Assembly: GCA_027490195.1 (NCBI GenBank)
Contig: JAIXYN010000012.1
Location: 1-64,000 of the forward strand
Length of the DNA stretch: 64,000 bases
Direction of reading: 5' to 3'
Origin: Verrucomicrobiaceae bacterium
GTDB lineage: Bacteria; Verrucomicrobiota; Verrucomicrobiia; Verrucomicrobiales; Verrucomicrobiaceae
Shown: positions 38,401 through 50,400 of the stretch, piece after piece
How positions within the stretch are numbered: position 1 is the stretch's first letter
Layout: each line of letters opens with the position of its first letter
Program-made: the position numbers and the translations under genes
Notes under the pieces: generated by a model
Database searches by the model: none
Seen by the model: the letters and a program-made list of their open reading frames with translations, nothing else
Told to the model about the DNA's origin: nothing

Positions 38401-41400
38401 GGCGGCCACCTTCACGGTGCGCGCCACGGATGCGAACGGCTGCGCCGGCACACGCCCCTACACGGTGACACCCGTTTGCCCAACGATCGGCATCACGCCA
38501 ACCTCGCTCGCACAAGGCACGGTGGGCACGGCTTACTCGCAGACGCTTGCGGCCAGCGGTGGTATTGCGCCCTACAGTTCTTGGACCGTGACCAGCGGCA
38601 CGCTGCCCGCCGGTCTCACGCTCAATGCGAGCACGGGCGTCATCAGCGGCACGCCGACGGTTTCCGCCAGTCCCGCGACCACGATCACCTTCCGCGTGAA
38701 TGATGCCAATGGCTGCCAAGGCACGCAGGCCGTGACGTTGCAGGTTTGTCCCGTCATCTCCATCTCTCCCACCACTCCGACTGCGGGAACAGTGGGCTTC
38801 GCCTACTCGCAGAGCATCACCGCTTCGGGTGGTTCTGGCGCCTACACGTATGCAGTCGCCAGCGGCACGCTGCCGGCAGGCCTCACCCTCAACAGCAGCA
38901 CGGGTGTGGTGAGCGGCACGCCGAGCAGCCCGTCCAGCGGCAGCGCGACCGTCCGCGCCACGGATGCGAATGGCTGCCAGGGCACGCAAGCCATGACCTT
39001 TACTACGAGCTGCTCGGCCATCACCATTTCCACGGCCACGCTGCCGCAGGGAAGGGTGGGCAGTGCCTATTCACAAACGCTCGCAGCAAGCGGCAGTGCA
39101 GGCACTTACACCTGGGCAGTCGCCAGCGGCACGCTGCCTGCCGGGCTGACCCTGAGCAGCGGTGGCGTCCTCAGCGGCACACCGACCACCAGCAACGCGG
39201 GTGGAGTCAGCGTGACTCTCTCTGCCACGGACAGCTTCGCTGTTTGCGCCGTCACGAAGACTTTCACGCTGCAGATCTGCCCGGTCGTCACGCTCTCACC
39301 GGCCACGTTGCCCGCACCGACGGTGGGCACGGCGTATTCGCAGACTCTCACGGCATCCGGCGGTGCGTCGGCTTACACTTACACGCTGGCCAGCGGCACA
39401 CTGCCCATCTGGGCGACCTTGAGCAGCGCCGGCGTGCTGAGCGGTACACCCACGACCACCACGGCGGCCTCCTTCACGGTGCGCGCCACGGATGCGAACG
39501 GCTGCGCCGGCACGCTTTCCTACACGATTTCGCCTTCGTGCCCAACGATCAGCATCAGCCCCACCTCGCTCGCACAAGGCACCGTGGGCACTATTTACTC
39601 GCAGCCACTGGCTGCCAGCGGCGGCACGGCACCATACAGTGCTTGGACGCTCATCAGCGGCACGCTGCCCGCAGGTCTCACGCTGAATTCCAGCACCGGA
39701 GTCATCAGTGGCACACCGACGGCAGCGGCCAGTCCGGCCAGCTCGATCATCGTGCGTGCGAATGATGCCAATGGTTGCCAGGGATCACAGACCCTCACGC
39801 TGCAAGTCTGCCCGGTGGTCTCTCTTGCGCCAGCGACACTGACGACACCAACGGTGGGTGTGGCTTATTCGCAGACCGTTTCCGCAAGCGGTGGTGCATC
39901 GCCCTACACCTTCACGCTGGCCAGTGGTTCGTTGCCAGCCTGGGCCACTCTGAGCTCCGCAGGGGTGATCAGTGGTACACCGACCAGCACGACCACGGCA
40001 GCTTTCACTGTGCGTGCTACGGATGCCAACGGTTGCGCTAAAACGCAGGCCTGCACCCTTGCGCCGGTCTGCCCAACGATCAGCATCCTGCCTGCCGCAC
40101 TGGCGCAGAGCGTTGTGGGCACCGCCTACTCGCAGACGCTGACGGCCAGCGGTGGCAGCGCCTCTTACACCTGGGCGCTGACCAGCGGCACGCTGCCAAC
40201 GGGACTCACGCTCAATGCCAGCACCGGCGTGATCTCCGGCACACCCACGGTGGTGAATGCGACGGGAGCAAGCCTCACCCTGCGCGCTACGGACGCCAAT
40301 GGCTGCCAGGCTTCTAGGACTTTGACCCTGCAGGTCTGCCCGGCCATCAGCATCACGCCCACCACGGCGACGGCAGCCACGGTCGGAACGTTTTACACTC
40401 AGGCTCTCGCCTCCAGCGGCGGCACTTCGCCTTACACGTATTCCATCAGCAACGGCACGCTGCCCGCAGGTCTGCTGCTCAGCAGCAGCGGAGTCATCAG
40501 CGGCACGCCCACGACTGCCAATGGTCTGGGTGCCAGCTTCACGGTGCGTAGCATGGATGCCAATGGCTGCTCGAAGGACCAGATCATCAGCCTCAAAATC
40601 TGCCCAGTCATCTCCCTGACTCCTATGACCGCCTCATGGATGGTGGGTTCGAGTTCGTCGCAGACACTGAGCGCGAGCGGCGGCACTTCGCCGTATGTCC
40701 TTGCCCTCGCCAGCGGCACGCTGCCATCGGGAGTGACCTTCAACGCAAGCACCGGCGTGCTGAGCGGCAGGCCTACGAGCGCAACTGCACGCAGCTTTGT
40801 CATCAGCGCCACGGATGCGAACAGCTGCGTGGGTACGCAGAGCTACACGATCACGCCGCAGTGCCCGGTCATCAGCGTCAGCCCTGGCACGCTGGCCGTG
40901 GGCATGGTGGGCTCGACTTATGCGCAGACTTTCATCACCGCAGGCGGCACGGCCCCATATACGTATGCGATCACCGGCGGTTCGATGCCCGCGGGACTAA
41001 GCTTCAACACATCCACCGGTGCGATCAGCGGCACGCCGACTGTCGCGGGCAGTTCCACGCTCACGGTGAGAGTCACCGATGCCAACAACTGCCAGGCGAC
41101 GATCACGCGCAGCATCATCATCTCCGCCACCGTCACTACGAACTGCCCCACGCCGCTCAATCAAAGCGTCGGCGGCGCCTATCTGGTGACGCGTCTCGGT
41201 CGTGACGTGCTCGGCGGTGAAAACAACGGAATCGGTAACTGCCTTTACAACATGTCGCCGAACGGCCGTTGGATCACCGGTCTCCGCGTCGCCACCAAAT
41301 CCTACGGCTTCACCATGAACATGCTCACAAATGTGAATGTGAACGTGCCATTGCTGGATGCGACACATCCGTATGCCATGGGCCGTGATATCAACGACAG

Positions 41401-44400
41401 CGGTGATGCGGTGGGTTATGAGAAATGGACGGTTGCTAGCAAGCTGAGCATCGTCCCTTGGTATTACAGCCAGACGAGCGGTACCACAGTGCGGCTGTTG
41501 ACTCCGTTTGACGCGAACGCCAGCATGAGCGCCATTCCCTCTGCGCTGACGAGAGACAGCGCGTATGCTTTCGGTACGGTGGATCCTGACGGTCCCGGCG
41601 GCCCGGTGCTGGCGCAGGGCGGCTACTGGAATCTCAACACACGTGCCTGGACGGCGATCTCTGGAGTGCGTGAAGTGATCGATGCCTCCGCCGATGGTAC
41701 GAAGCTTCTGGTCACGGACAGCAGCGGCGTGAGCAAGGTGCTCAGCGGCAGTCCTGCAACAGGCTACAGCACGGTGCTTGTGACTTTCACGGGTGGTTCT
41801 TTGAATGCGGGCCGCATCAGCCCGAATGGACGCTATATTGGTTCTAGCCAGCGCCTATCCGGCGTGCCGACACCGTTTGTGTATGACACGCAGACCAGCA
41901 CGCGGACCAATCTGCCGCGCATCCTGCCCCAGGACAGTCTGGGCGGCATCGTCGGTGCGGTGAGCGACACGGGCCGTGTGCTCGGCACGATCTACAGCAG
42001 TGGATCCACGGGCAGCTTCGCGGTGATGTGGGACACGCCGCAGGATTTGTACACGCGCATCTCCGACCTGCTCGTCTCCGACGGTCACGTGGCGCAGGAC
42101 AGCGCCTACTCCTTCTGGAACCTCTACAATGGTGGTGACGGCATCTCCGCCGACGGCAAGACGATGGGCGTGTTCGGCGACAATCCCTTCGGTCAGGAAG
42201 ACTCGATGGTGTTCCAAAAGGTGGATGTGGCGGACTCACGGCTTTGCCTCGGCAACTCGGTATGGCAGGACACAAATCGCAACGGCATCAAAGACTTCGG
42301 CGAACCGGGTGCTGCAGGTGCGGTGGTGCGTCTGTTCCATCCAGGCGCGGACGGCGTGCGCGGCGGCACCGGCGTGAATGCCGACTACGAGATTTCGACC
42401 CCGGTCACCATTTCCAGCAGCGGTGTTTATCTCTTTAGCGATGTTCCCTCTGGCACCTACTACGTGCAGGTCACCCCCCCCGCCTCACTGCCGCTGACCT
42501 CCGGCGTGGTGGTGGCACTGGACAACGGCGTGGACAATGACAACAACGGCATGCAGCCCGGCGGTCCAGGCACGCCGATTTACAGCCCGATGATCACGCT
42601 GATTCCCGGCACGGAGTCCGTGAACGATGGCGACTCCAACACCAACACCGACTTCAGCGTCGATTTTGCGCTGGGCGATGGAGTGAGCCTGGGCGATCTC
42701 GTGTTTGCCGATCTCAACGGCAATGGACTCTATGAGTCCAACACGGAATCCGGCCAGGCAGGCATCACGGTGCAGTTGCTGGATGCCACCACGAGCAACG
42801 TGCTGCTGACCACCACGACCGACGCCAGCGGTGCCTACTATTTCGGCGGTCAGGCACCAGGAACCTATCGCGTCAACATTCCCACGCCGCCCGCGATCTA
42901 CACCTCCGCCACGCTCACGGTCTATGAGGACAATGGCGTGAACAATGACAGCAACGGCGCGCAGAACGGCGGCGCCGGCACGCCGACCATCAGTCCGGTG
43001 ATCACGCTGGCCGCCGGCAAGGAGCCGGGGTCCACGGGGAGCTCGAGTTTTGAAAACACCATCGACTTTGGTTTCCGCTCCTGCCCGGTCATTGTGATGA
43101 CACCCACGACACTTTCCAACGGCCTCGTGGGCACCGCGTTTGCACAAACGATGAGCGCCAGCGGCAGCAGCGCGACACCTTACACATGGAGCACTTCCTC
43201 AGGCACGTGGCCGGAAGGTTTGAGCCTTAGCAGCACGGGCAGCATCAGCGGTACGCCGACGGCGTCCACCAACGGAGTGAACGGCACCACCGTCACTGTG
43301 CGCGCCATGGATGCGACCACCTGCTTTAGAGATCAGGCTTTGCAGATCAAGATCTGCCCAGTGATCACGTTGAATCCAGCCACGCTGCCAGCGCCGCTGA
43401 TTGGCTCACCCTACGCTCAGACGATCACGGCCTCCGGCACGACAGCCATGCCAGTGGTGTTCAGCGCCACGGGACTGCCTGCATGGTTGTATCTGAATGC
43501 GAGCACCGGCGTGCTCTCAGGGACGCCGACAAACGCTACCGCCGTCACCTTCACGGTGACCGCCACAGACGCCAATCTTTGCTCCGCATCCCGGACCTAC
43601 ACGCTGCCACCTGTGTGTCCCGCAGTCACCATCACTCCATCTTCACCCGCCATCGCCACGGTGGGGGTGCCTTATAGCCAGGCGCTCAGAGCTTCTCCGG
43701 CATCGGGTCTGACCGGGCAGTATTTCTCGGGCTCGGACTTCAGAACGCTGGTGCTGACACGCCAGGAGACGTCCATCAATTATGACTGGGTGAATGGCTC
43801 TCCAAATGCGCTGGTTCCTGAGGACGGCTTCTCAGTTCGTTGGAGCGGATTTGTCCGCCCGGCGACCACAGGCACGTACACCTTCCAAAGCACGAGCGAT
43901 GACGGCGTCCGCGTCTGGGTGAACAACACCCTCGTCATTGACCGCTGGCAGGATCAGTCCGCCACCAACTACACTGCCACGGTGAATCTGACAGCAGGGG
44001 TCGTGGTGCCCATCCGGGTGGAATATTATGAAGCCGCTGGTCAAGCAGTGATGAAGTTGCAGTGGTCCGGCCCGAACCTGACGCTGCAGCCTGTGACGGG
44101 CTGGCTGGATTATGTCTGGGGTGTCTCCGGTGGCGTCCTGCCTGCGGGATTATCACTGAACGCGACCACCGCAGTGATCAGCGGTACACCCACTGCTGCG
44201 AATGGCGTCGGGATCAATCTCACCATCACCGCCACCGATGCGAACGGTTGCGTTGGCTCTCAGGTTTGGCCAGCATTGCAAGTCTGTCCCGCCATGACCA
44301 TGTCGCCTGCGACCTTGCCACCGGCGACGGTGGGGCAGCCGTATTCGCAGACGGTTGCGGCCACGGGCGGCACGGCACCTTATCAATACAGCGTTGTCAG

Positions 44401-47400
44401 CGGAGCATTGCCAACCTGGTGCACGCTGAATGCCACCACCGGCAGGCTCTCCGGAACGCCGACTGACAGCAGCCCGGGCAGCTTCACCATCCGCGCCACG
44501 GATGTCAATGGCTGTGCGACCACGCAGATTTACACTCTGGACCCACGCTGCACCATCTTCACCGTGACCCCGGGCACACTGCCCACCGCTGCGGCGGGCA
44601 CCGCGTATTCGCAGACTCTGACGAGCAGCGGCGGCACCGGCCCCTACACTTACACGTTGAGCAGCGGCACACTGCCTGCCGGAATCACGCTTTCGAGCGA
44701 CGGCGTCATCAGCGGCACGGCCGCGACGGGAAATGGCAGCAGCTCCAGCATCACGGTGGGGATCACGGATTCAACGGGCTGTCTCGGCAGCGCCAGCTAT
44801 CAGGTGAAGGTGTGCCCGGTGATCACACTCAGCCCGACCACGCTGCCTACGCCGTTCCTTGGCCTCAGCTACTCGCAGACGATCACCGCAAGCGGTTCGA
44901 GTGCGACGCCGCTGACCTGGAGTGCAACGGGTCTGCCCTCATGGCTTAGCCTCAGCAGCAGCACGGGGGTGCTCAGCGGCACGGCCACAGCAACTACGCC
45001 GGTCACATTCACTCTCACCGCCACGGACGCGAGCGGCTGCTCGGCTTCACGCACATACAGCCTCACGCCAGTCTGCCCCGTGATCACGGTGGGCGGCACC
45101 GCGCCGCCCAACGGCTATCTCAAAACGAGCTTCTCCGAAAACATCACCGGCAGCGGCGGCACCGCGCCCTATTCGTTTGTGCTGGTCAGTGGTAGCCTGC
45201 CGCCCGGACTTAGCCTCGCCAGCAATGGCACCGTGAGCGGCACGCCGACGGCGCTCGGTACCTACACCGTCACCGTTCGTGCCACGGACGCCTACAGTTG
45301 TCAGAGCACCGCGACTGCGGTCACCTACAACATCAAAGGCATGGGCATCGGCAATCAGGTGTGGGTGGACATGGATGATAACGGCCTGCGTGGTTCAAGT
45401 GAAAGCGGCGTGCCCAATCTGCCCGTCCAGCTGTGGTCGCCGGGCATCAACGGCGTGGTGAACAACGGCAGCGGTGATGACGTGCTGGTGGCCTCCACCA
45501 CCACCGACTCCGACGGTCTCTATCTTTTCAACGGCCAAGCTCCAGCCACCTACTACGTGCGCATTCCGACACCGCCGACCTTCTATCCGAAGGTGAGCAC
45601 CAGCCAGGTGAATCTGGACAATGGCGTCAACAATGACAACAACGGCATCCAGGCGGTGTCAGGACTCGCCGTGGTCACACCGCTGATCACCCTCTTCCCC
45701 AACACGGAGCCTGGCGCTGGAGTGGATGGCGACGACACCGACTTCGACAGCACCATCGACATCGGCTTTGCTAATTCGAATCCATGTCAAATCACCAATC
45801 TCATCGACAACCCAAGCTTTGAACTGCTGGGAGTGCCGAATGCGACGGGCACCGCTACCAGCGTGATGGGCTATGATGGCACGGGCACCGCTTTTGGCTC
45901 CGGCATCAATGCCTACCAGTGGCTTGGCGGCACAAACGGCACCAGCGGCATCGGCGAACCCATTCAGCGCGTGCAGGTTGCCGCAGGCAGCAGCGGTTCC
46001 AAAGTTTCATGGATGGAAAGTGTGAAGAGCCGCCATGGCAAGCGCATGGTGCTGCTGCAGGGAACGAACTCTGCCGTCAATCTGCTTCCTGCAGGCGGTG
46101 GCAACTGGAGCACCGTGCTACAGGCCGGCAAAGAATACGAATTGAGCGTGTGGGCTTCCAGCGCCTCATCAGGAGCGGCTTCGATCCTGTGGAATCTCGG
46201 TGCGAACGCGCAGATCTTCCAGATCATCACCGGAGCCACGCCGGGCCTGTATCAATACTACACGGTGCCGCAGGGTGATATGAGCGCCACGGCTCCAGGC
46301 GTGAGCCAGTGCTGCGGATACAACGGTGGCACGGTGTCCTACTCGGCCTTTGGTGCATCGGATTACAACAACTGGACGGAGGCAGGCGCGAACAGCACGC
46401 AGCCGCTCTGGCGCCAGTTCACCTATCACTTCCGTGTGGCCAATGGCGCTACGCAATCGCAGATCGACACCGCCACGCTGGCGCTCTCCGGTGGCAGCAG
46501 CACCAATGCCGTGGCGGCTGACCTTGTCTATCTCTGCCAGGTGAACACCACAGCCACGCTGACGATCGGGAATCTGATTTGGAATGATGCGAACAACAAC
46601 GGTGTGCGTGACACGGGCTCCAACCCCGAGATCGGCATCAGCAGCGTCGTGGTGGACCTCTTCCGCAGCACCAACGACACCGCCGGAGATTCGGATGACT
46701 TGTTGATCGCCACCACGACCACCAACTCCTCCGGTGCTTACAACTTCACCGGACTGGCCGACGGCAAATACGTCGTGCGCGTGACACCGCCCGCGAGCAT
46801 TCCCTCGACCGGCGGCAATGTCGTCGCATTGGACAATGGCGTGAACAATGACAACAACGGCAGCCAGCCCGGCGGCCCCGGCACTTTCATCTACAGCCCG
46901 GTCATCACGCTGGCCAGCGGCACGGAGCCGACGAACGATGGCGACACCAATCCTGACACTGAACTTAGCATCGACTTCGGTTTGTTCTCCGGCATCCAGC
47001 TTGGCAATCAGCTCTTCATCGACGCCAACAATGACGGTGTTTTCAGCAGCGCCACTGAAAGCGGCGTGGGCTCTGGAGTCACGGTGGAACTGCTCCATGG
47101 CACGGTGAACACAGTCATTGCCAGCACCACGACGAACAGCTCGGGCGTGTATGGTTTCACGGTTTATCAGCCTGCAAACTATCGCGTGCGTGTGCCCACA
47201 CCGCCGTCGGCCTATCCGCTGGTCTCGGGTGTGGTGGATCTTTTGGACAGCGGACGTGATAATGACAGCAACGGGATCCAGACCGGCGGCATCGGCACGG
47301 CGGTGATCAGTCCGGTCATCAGTCTGACAGCAGGTGGCGAGCCTGGCAGCTCGGGCAATTCAAACGTGGAGAACACCATCGACTTCGGTTTCCGCGCCTG

Positions 47401-50400
47401 TCCGGTCATCACCATCAGCCCTGGCACCGTGGCTGTGGCCACGCAGTATGTGGCCTACAATCCTCTCTCGCTGACCTCCAGCGGCGGCTCGGGCGGCTAT
47501 GTGTATGCCATCAGCAGTGGTGCTTTGCCAAATGGCATGACGATGAACAGCGCAGGCCTCATCAGCGGCACACCCGGCGCCTCCGCTGCGCCAGGCAGCT
47601 ACAACTTCACAGTTCGCAGCACCGACAGCATCGGCTGCTCTGGAACTCAAAACTACACCCTGACGCTGAGCAACGCGATCGTGACCGTTAATCCGGCCAC
47701 GCTGCCCGCCGCGACGCAGTATGCAGCCTACACGCAAAATCTGGCAGCCACGGGCGGCACCTCACCTTACGCCTGGAGCTTCGGACCTTCCGCTCTGACC
47801 GGAGCCGCCGCCTGGTGGCCGGGTGAAAACAGCGCGACGGAGGTCGCCGCTGGCAACAACGGTGCCCTCATGAATGGCGTGGCCTTCACCACTGGTCTCG
47901 TTGGCAGCGCATTCAGCTTTGACGGAGCAAATGACTACCTGCAGGTGGCGGATCAGTCGGTGATGCGTCCGGCGCAGATCAGTCTGGAAGCCTGGGTGCG
48001 TCCGGCCAGCGGCACACCTGCGGCAGATCGGGTCATTATCGCGAAGACGACGACTGCGACCGCTCCGACCAATGGTTACGGTTTGATCCAGCGCAGCGGC
48101 ACCAACACCGTGCGCTTCTGGATCAATGGCACAGGTTCGGTGGCAGGAACGTCCGAATTTGTGGATGCAACGCTGACGGTGGGCAGCTGGAGCCATGTGG
48201 TGGCCACGTATGACCTCACGAATATCCGCCTCTATGTCAACGGCGTGCAGATCGCCTCGAAAGCCTTCACCACAGCCATCAATCACTCGTCGCAGCCGCT
48301 GGTGATGGGCGGCAGCGCAACGACAAGCACCTGCTGGAATGGTGCGCTGGATGAAGCCGTCCTCTACAGCCGTGCGCTAAGCGCGGCTGAAGCTCTGGCA
48401 CGTTATACCATCACCAACACTGGCAACAACGGCATGCCGACAGGGCTGACGCTCAATGCCACGACTGGCGTGCTGAGCGGCACCCCCACGGCGGTGCCTG
48501 CGAGCTATCCCTTCACGGTGCGCGCCACGGACTCCTACGGCGGCATCGGTCTGCGCAGCTACTCGCTGACGGTGGGCTGCCCAACCCTCAGCATCTCTCC
48601 GGGCACCTTCACGGATGCGATTCAGTATTCGGCCTACACGGCGGTGACGATGACCGCAACGGGTGGTACGGCTCCCTATCAGTGGGACATCACCAGCGGC
48701 GCACTGCCAACGGGCATGAGCCTGAGCAGCGCAGGCATCATCAGTGGCACGCCGGGCTCCGCACCTGCGACCTACTCCTTCACGGTGCGTGCGCGCGATG
48801 CCAACAACTGCGTGAGCACGAGGGCACTGACCGTGAAAGTCATCTGCCCGACGATTTCTCTCACGCCTGCCACTCTGCCAAACGCGCAGCAGTTTGCCTC
48901 ATACTCCGCCGTGCTGCTGGATGGTACGGGCGGCAGCTCTCCCTACACCTTCAGCATTCAGAGCGGTGCGCTGCCAACGGGCATGAGCCTGTCAGCATCC
49001 GGTCTGCTGAGCGGTACGCCCACAGCCACACCGGGAGACTACACCGTGGTGGTGAGGGGCACAGACAGCGCAAGCTGCTCCGGCACGCGAAGCTACACGC
49101 TGCGTGTGGTCTGCCCGGCCATCGCGATCAGCCCGACCACCCTGCCAAATGGTCGTCAGTATCAGGCTTACAGCCAGACCTTGACTGCCAGCGGTGGCAA
49201 CCCTGCCTACACCTGGTCTCTGGTCAGCGGTGCGCTGCCCACGGGTCTCTCGCTCAGTAGCGCAGGCGTCATCAGCGGCACGCCGACTGCTGTGCCGGGA
49301 ACCTACACCTTCCGCGTGCAGGCGACGGATTCGTTCGCTTGCGTCGGTACCCGTGACTACTCCATCCTCTTTGACTGTCCGCTGATCAGCATCACGCCGA
49401 CGACGTTGCCACAAGCCACGACGACGGTGGCCTACAGCCAGCAGCTCACGGCGACCGGCGGTTCTTCGCCTTACACCTGGACGCTGGCTTCTGGAGCGCT
49501 GCCTTCCGGCATCACCTTCTCCTCCGCAGGTCTGATCAGCGGCACGACGTCGGCAGTGGGCTCGTTCAACTTCACTGCGCAGGCCAGAGATCTGAACGGC
49601 TGCGTGGTGCAGCAGGCGCTGGCATTGGGCGTGAACTGCACGGCCATCACCATTTCGCCTTCTTCCCTGACCACCGCGACGGTGGGCACGGCCTACTCGC
49701 AGCAGTTTACCTCCAGCGGCGGAGTGGGCACGAAGACCTGGACGGTCAAAACAGGCTCGCTGCCGGTCGGCATGACGCTGAGCACGGCAGGTCTGCTGAG
49801 CGGTACTCCCACGGACACCGCCGGCACCTTCAGCTTCACCATTCAGGCAATGGATCAAAACAACTGCCCCGGCACCTCTGCCTACACTCTGACTTTGCAG
49901 TGCCCCACGGTCACCATCACACCGAGCAGCGTGCCGAACGGCACCGTCGCAACAAGCTACTCCACGACGCTGACAGCTTCCGGTGCCACGGCTCCCTACA
50001 CCTGGAGTCTGCAGTCGGGCAGCACCTTGCCATCCGGTCTGGCCCTGAGCCCCACCGGCGTCATCAGTGGCACACCGACGGTGCCCGGCAGCTACAGCTT
50101 TGGTGTGACCGCACGCGGTATGTATTCCTGCGCTGGCACGAATACCATTACCATGACAGTGGTTTGTCCGACTCTGGCCCTCAGCCCCACCAGCCTGGGC
50201 TCGGGCTATCGCGGTGTCGCATACAGCCAGACGGTCACCGCCAGCGGCGGCATCAGTCCTTACACCTATTCAGTCACAGCCGGCAGCCTGCCACCAGGCG
50301 TGACCTTGAACACCAGCAGCGGCGTCATCAGCGGCACACCGACAGCTGCGGGCAGCTACAGCTTCACCGTGCGCGGTGTGGACAGCGCGACCTGCTCCGG

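Noticed and set aside
34760-41143. CRISPR or non-coding satellite interpretation of the periodic repeats
   Set aside because: Periodicity is in multiples of codons, the frame is preserved throughout, and variation respects protein motifs.
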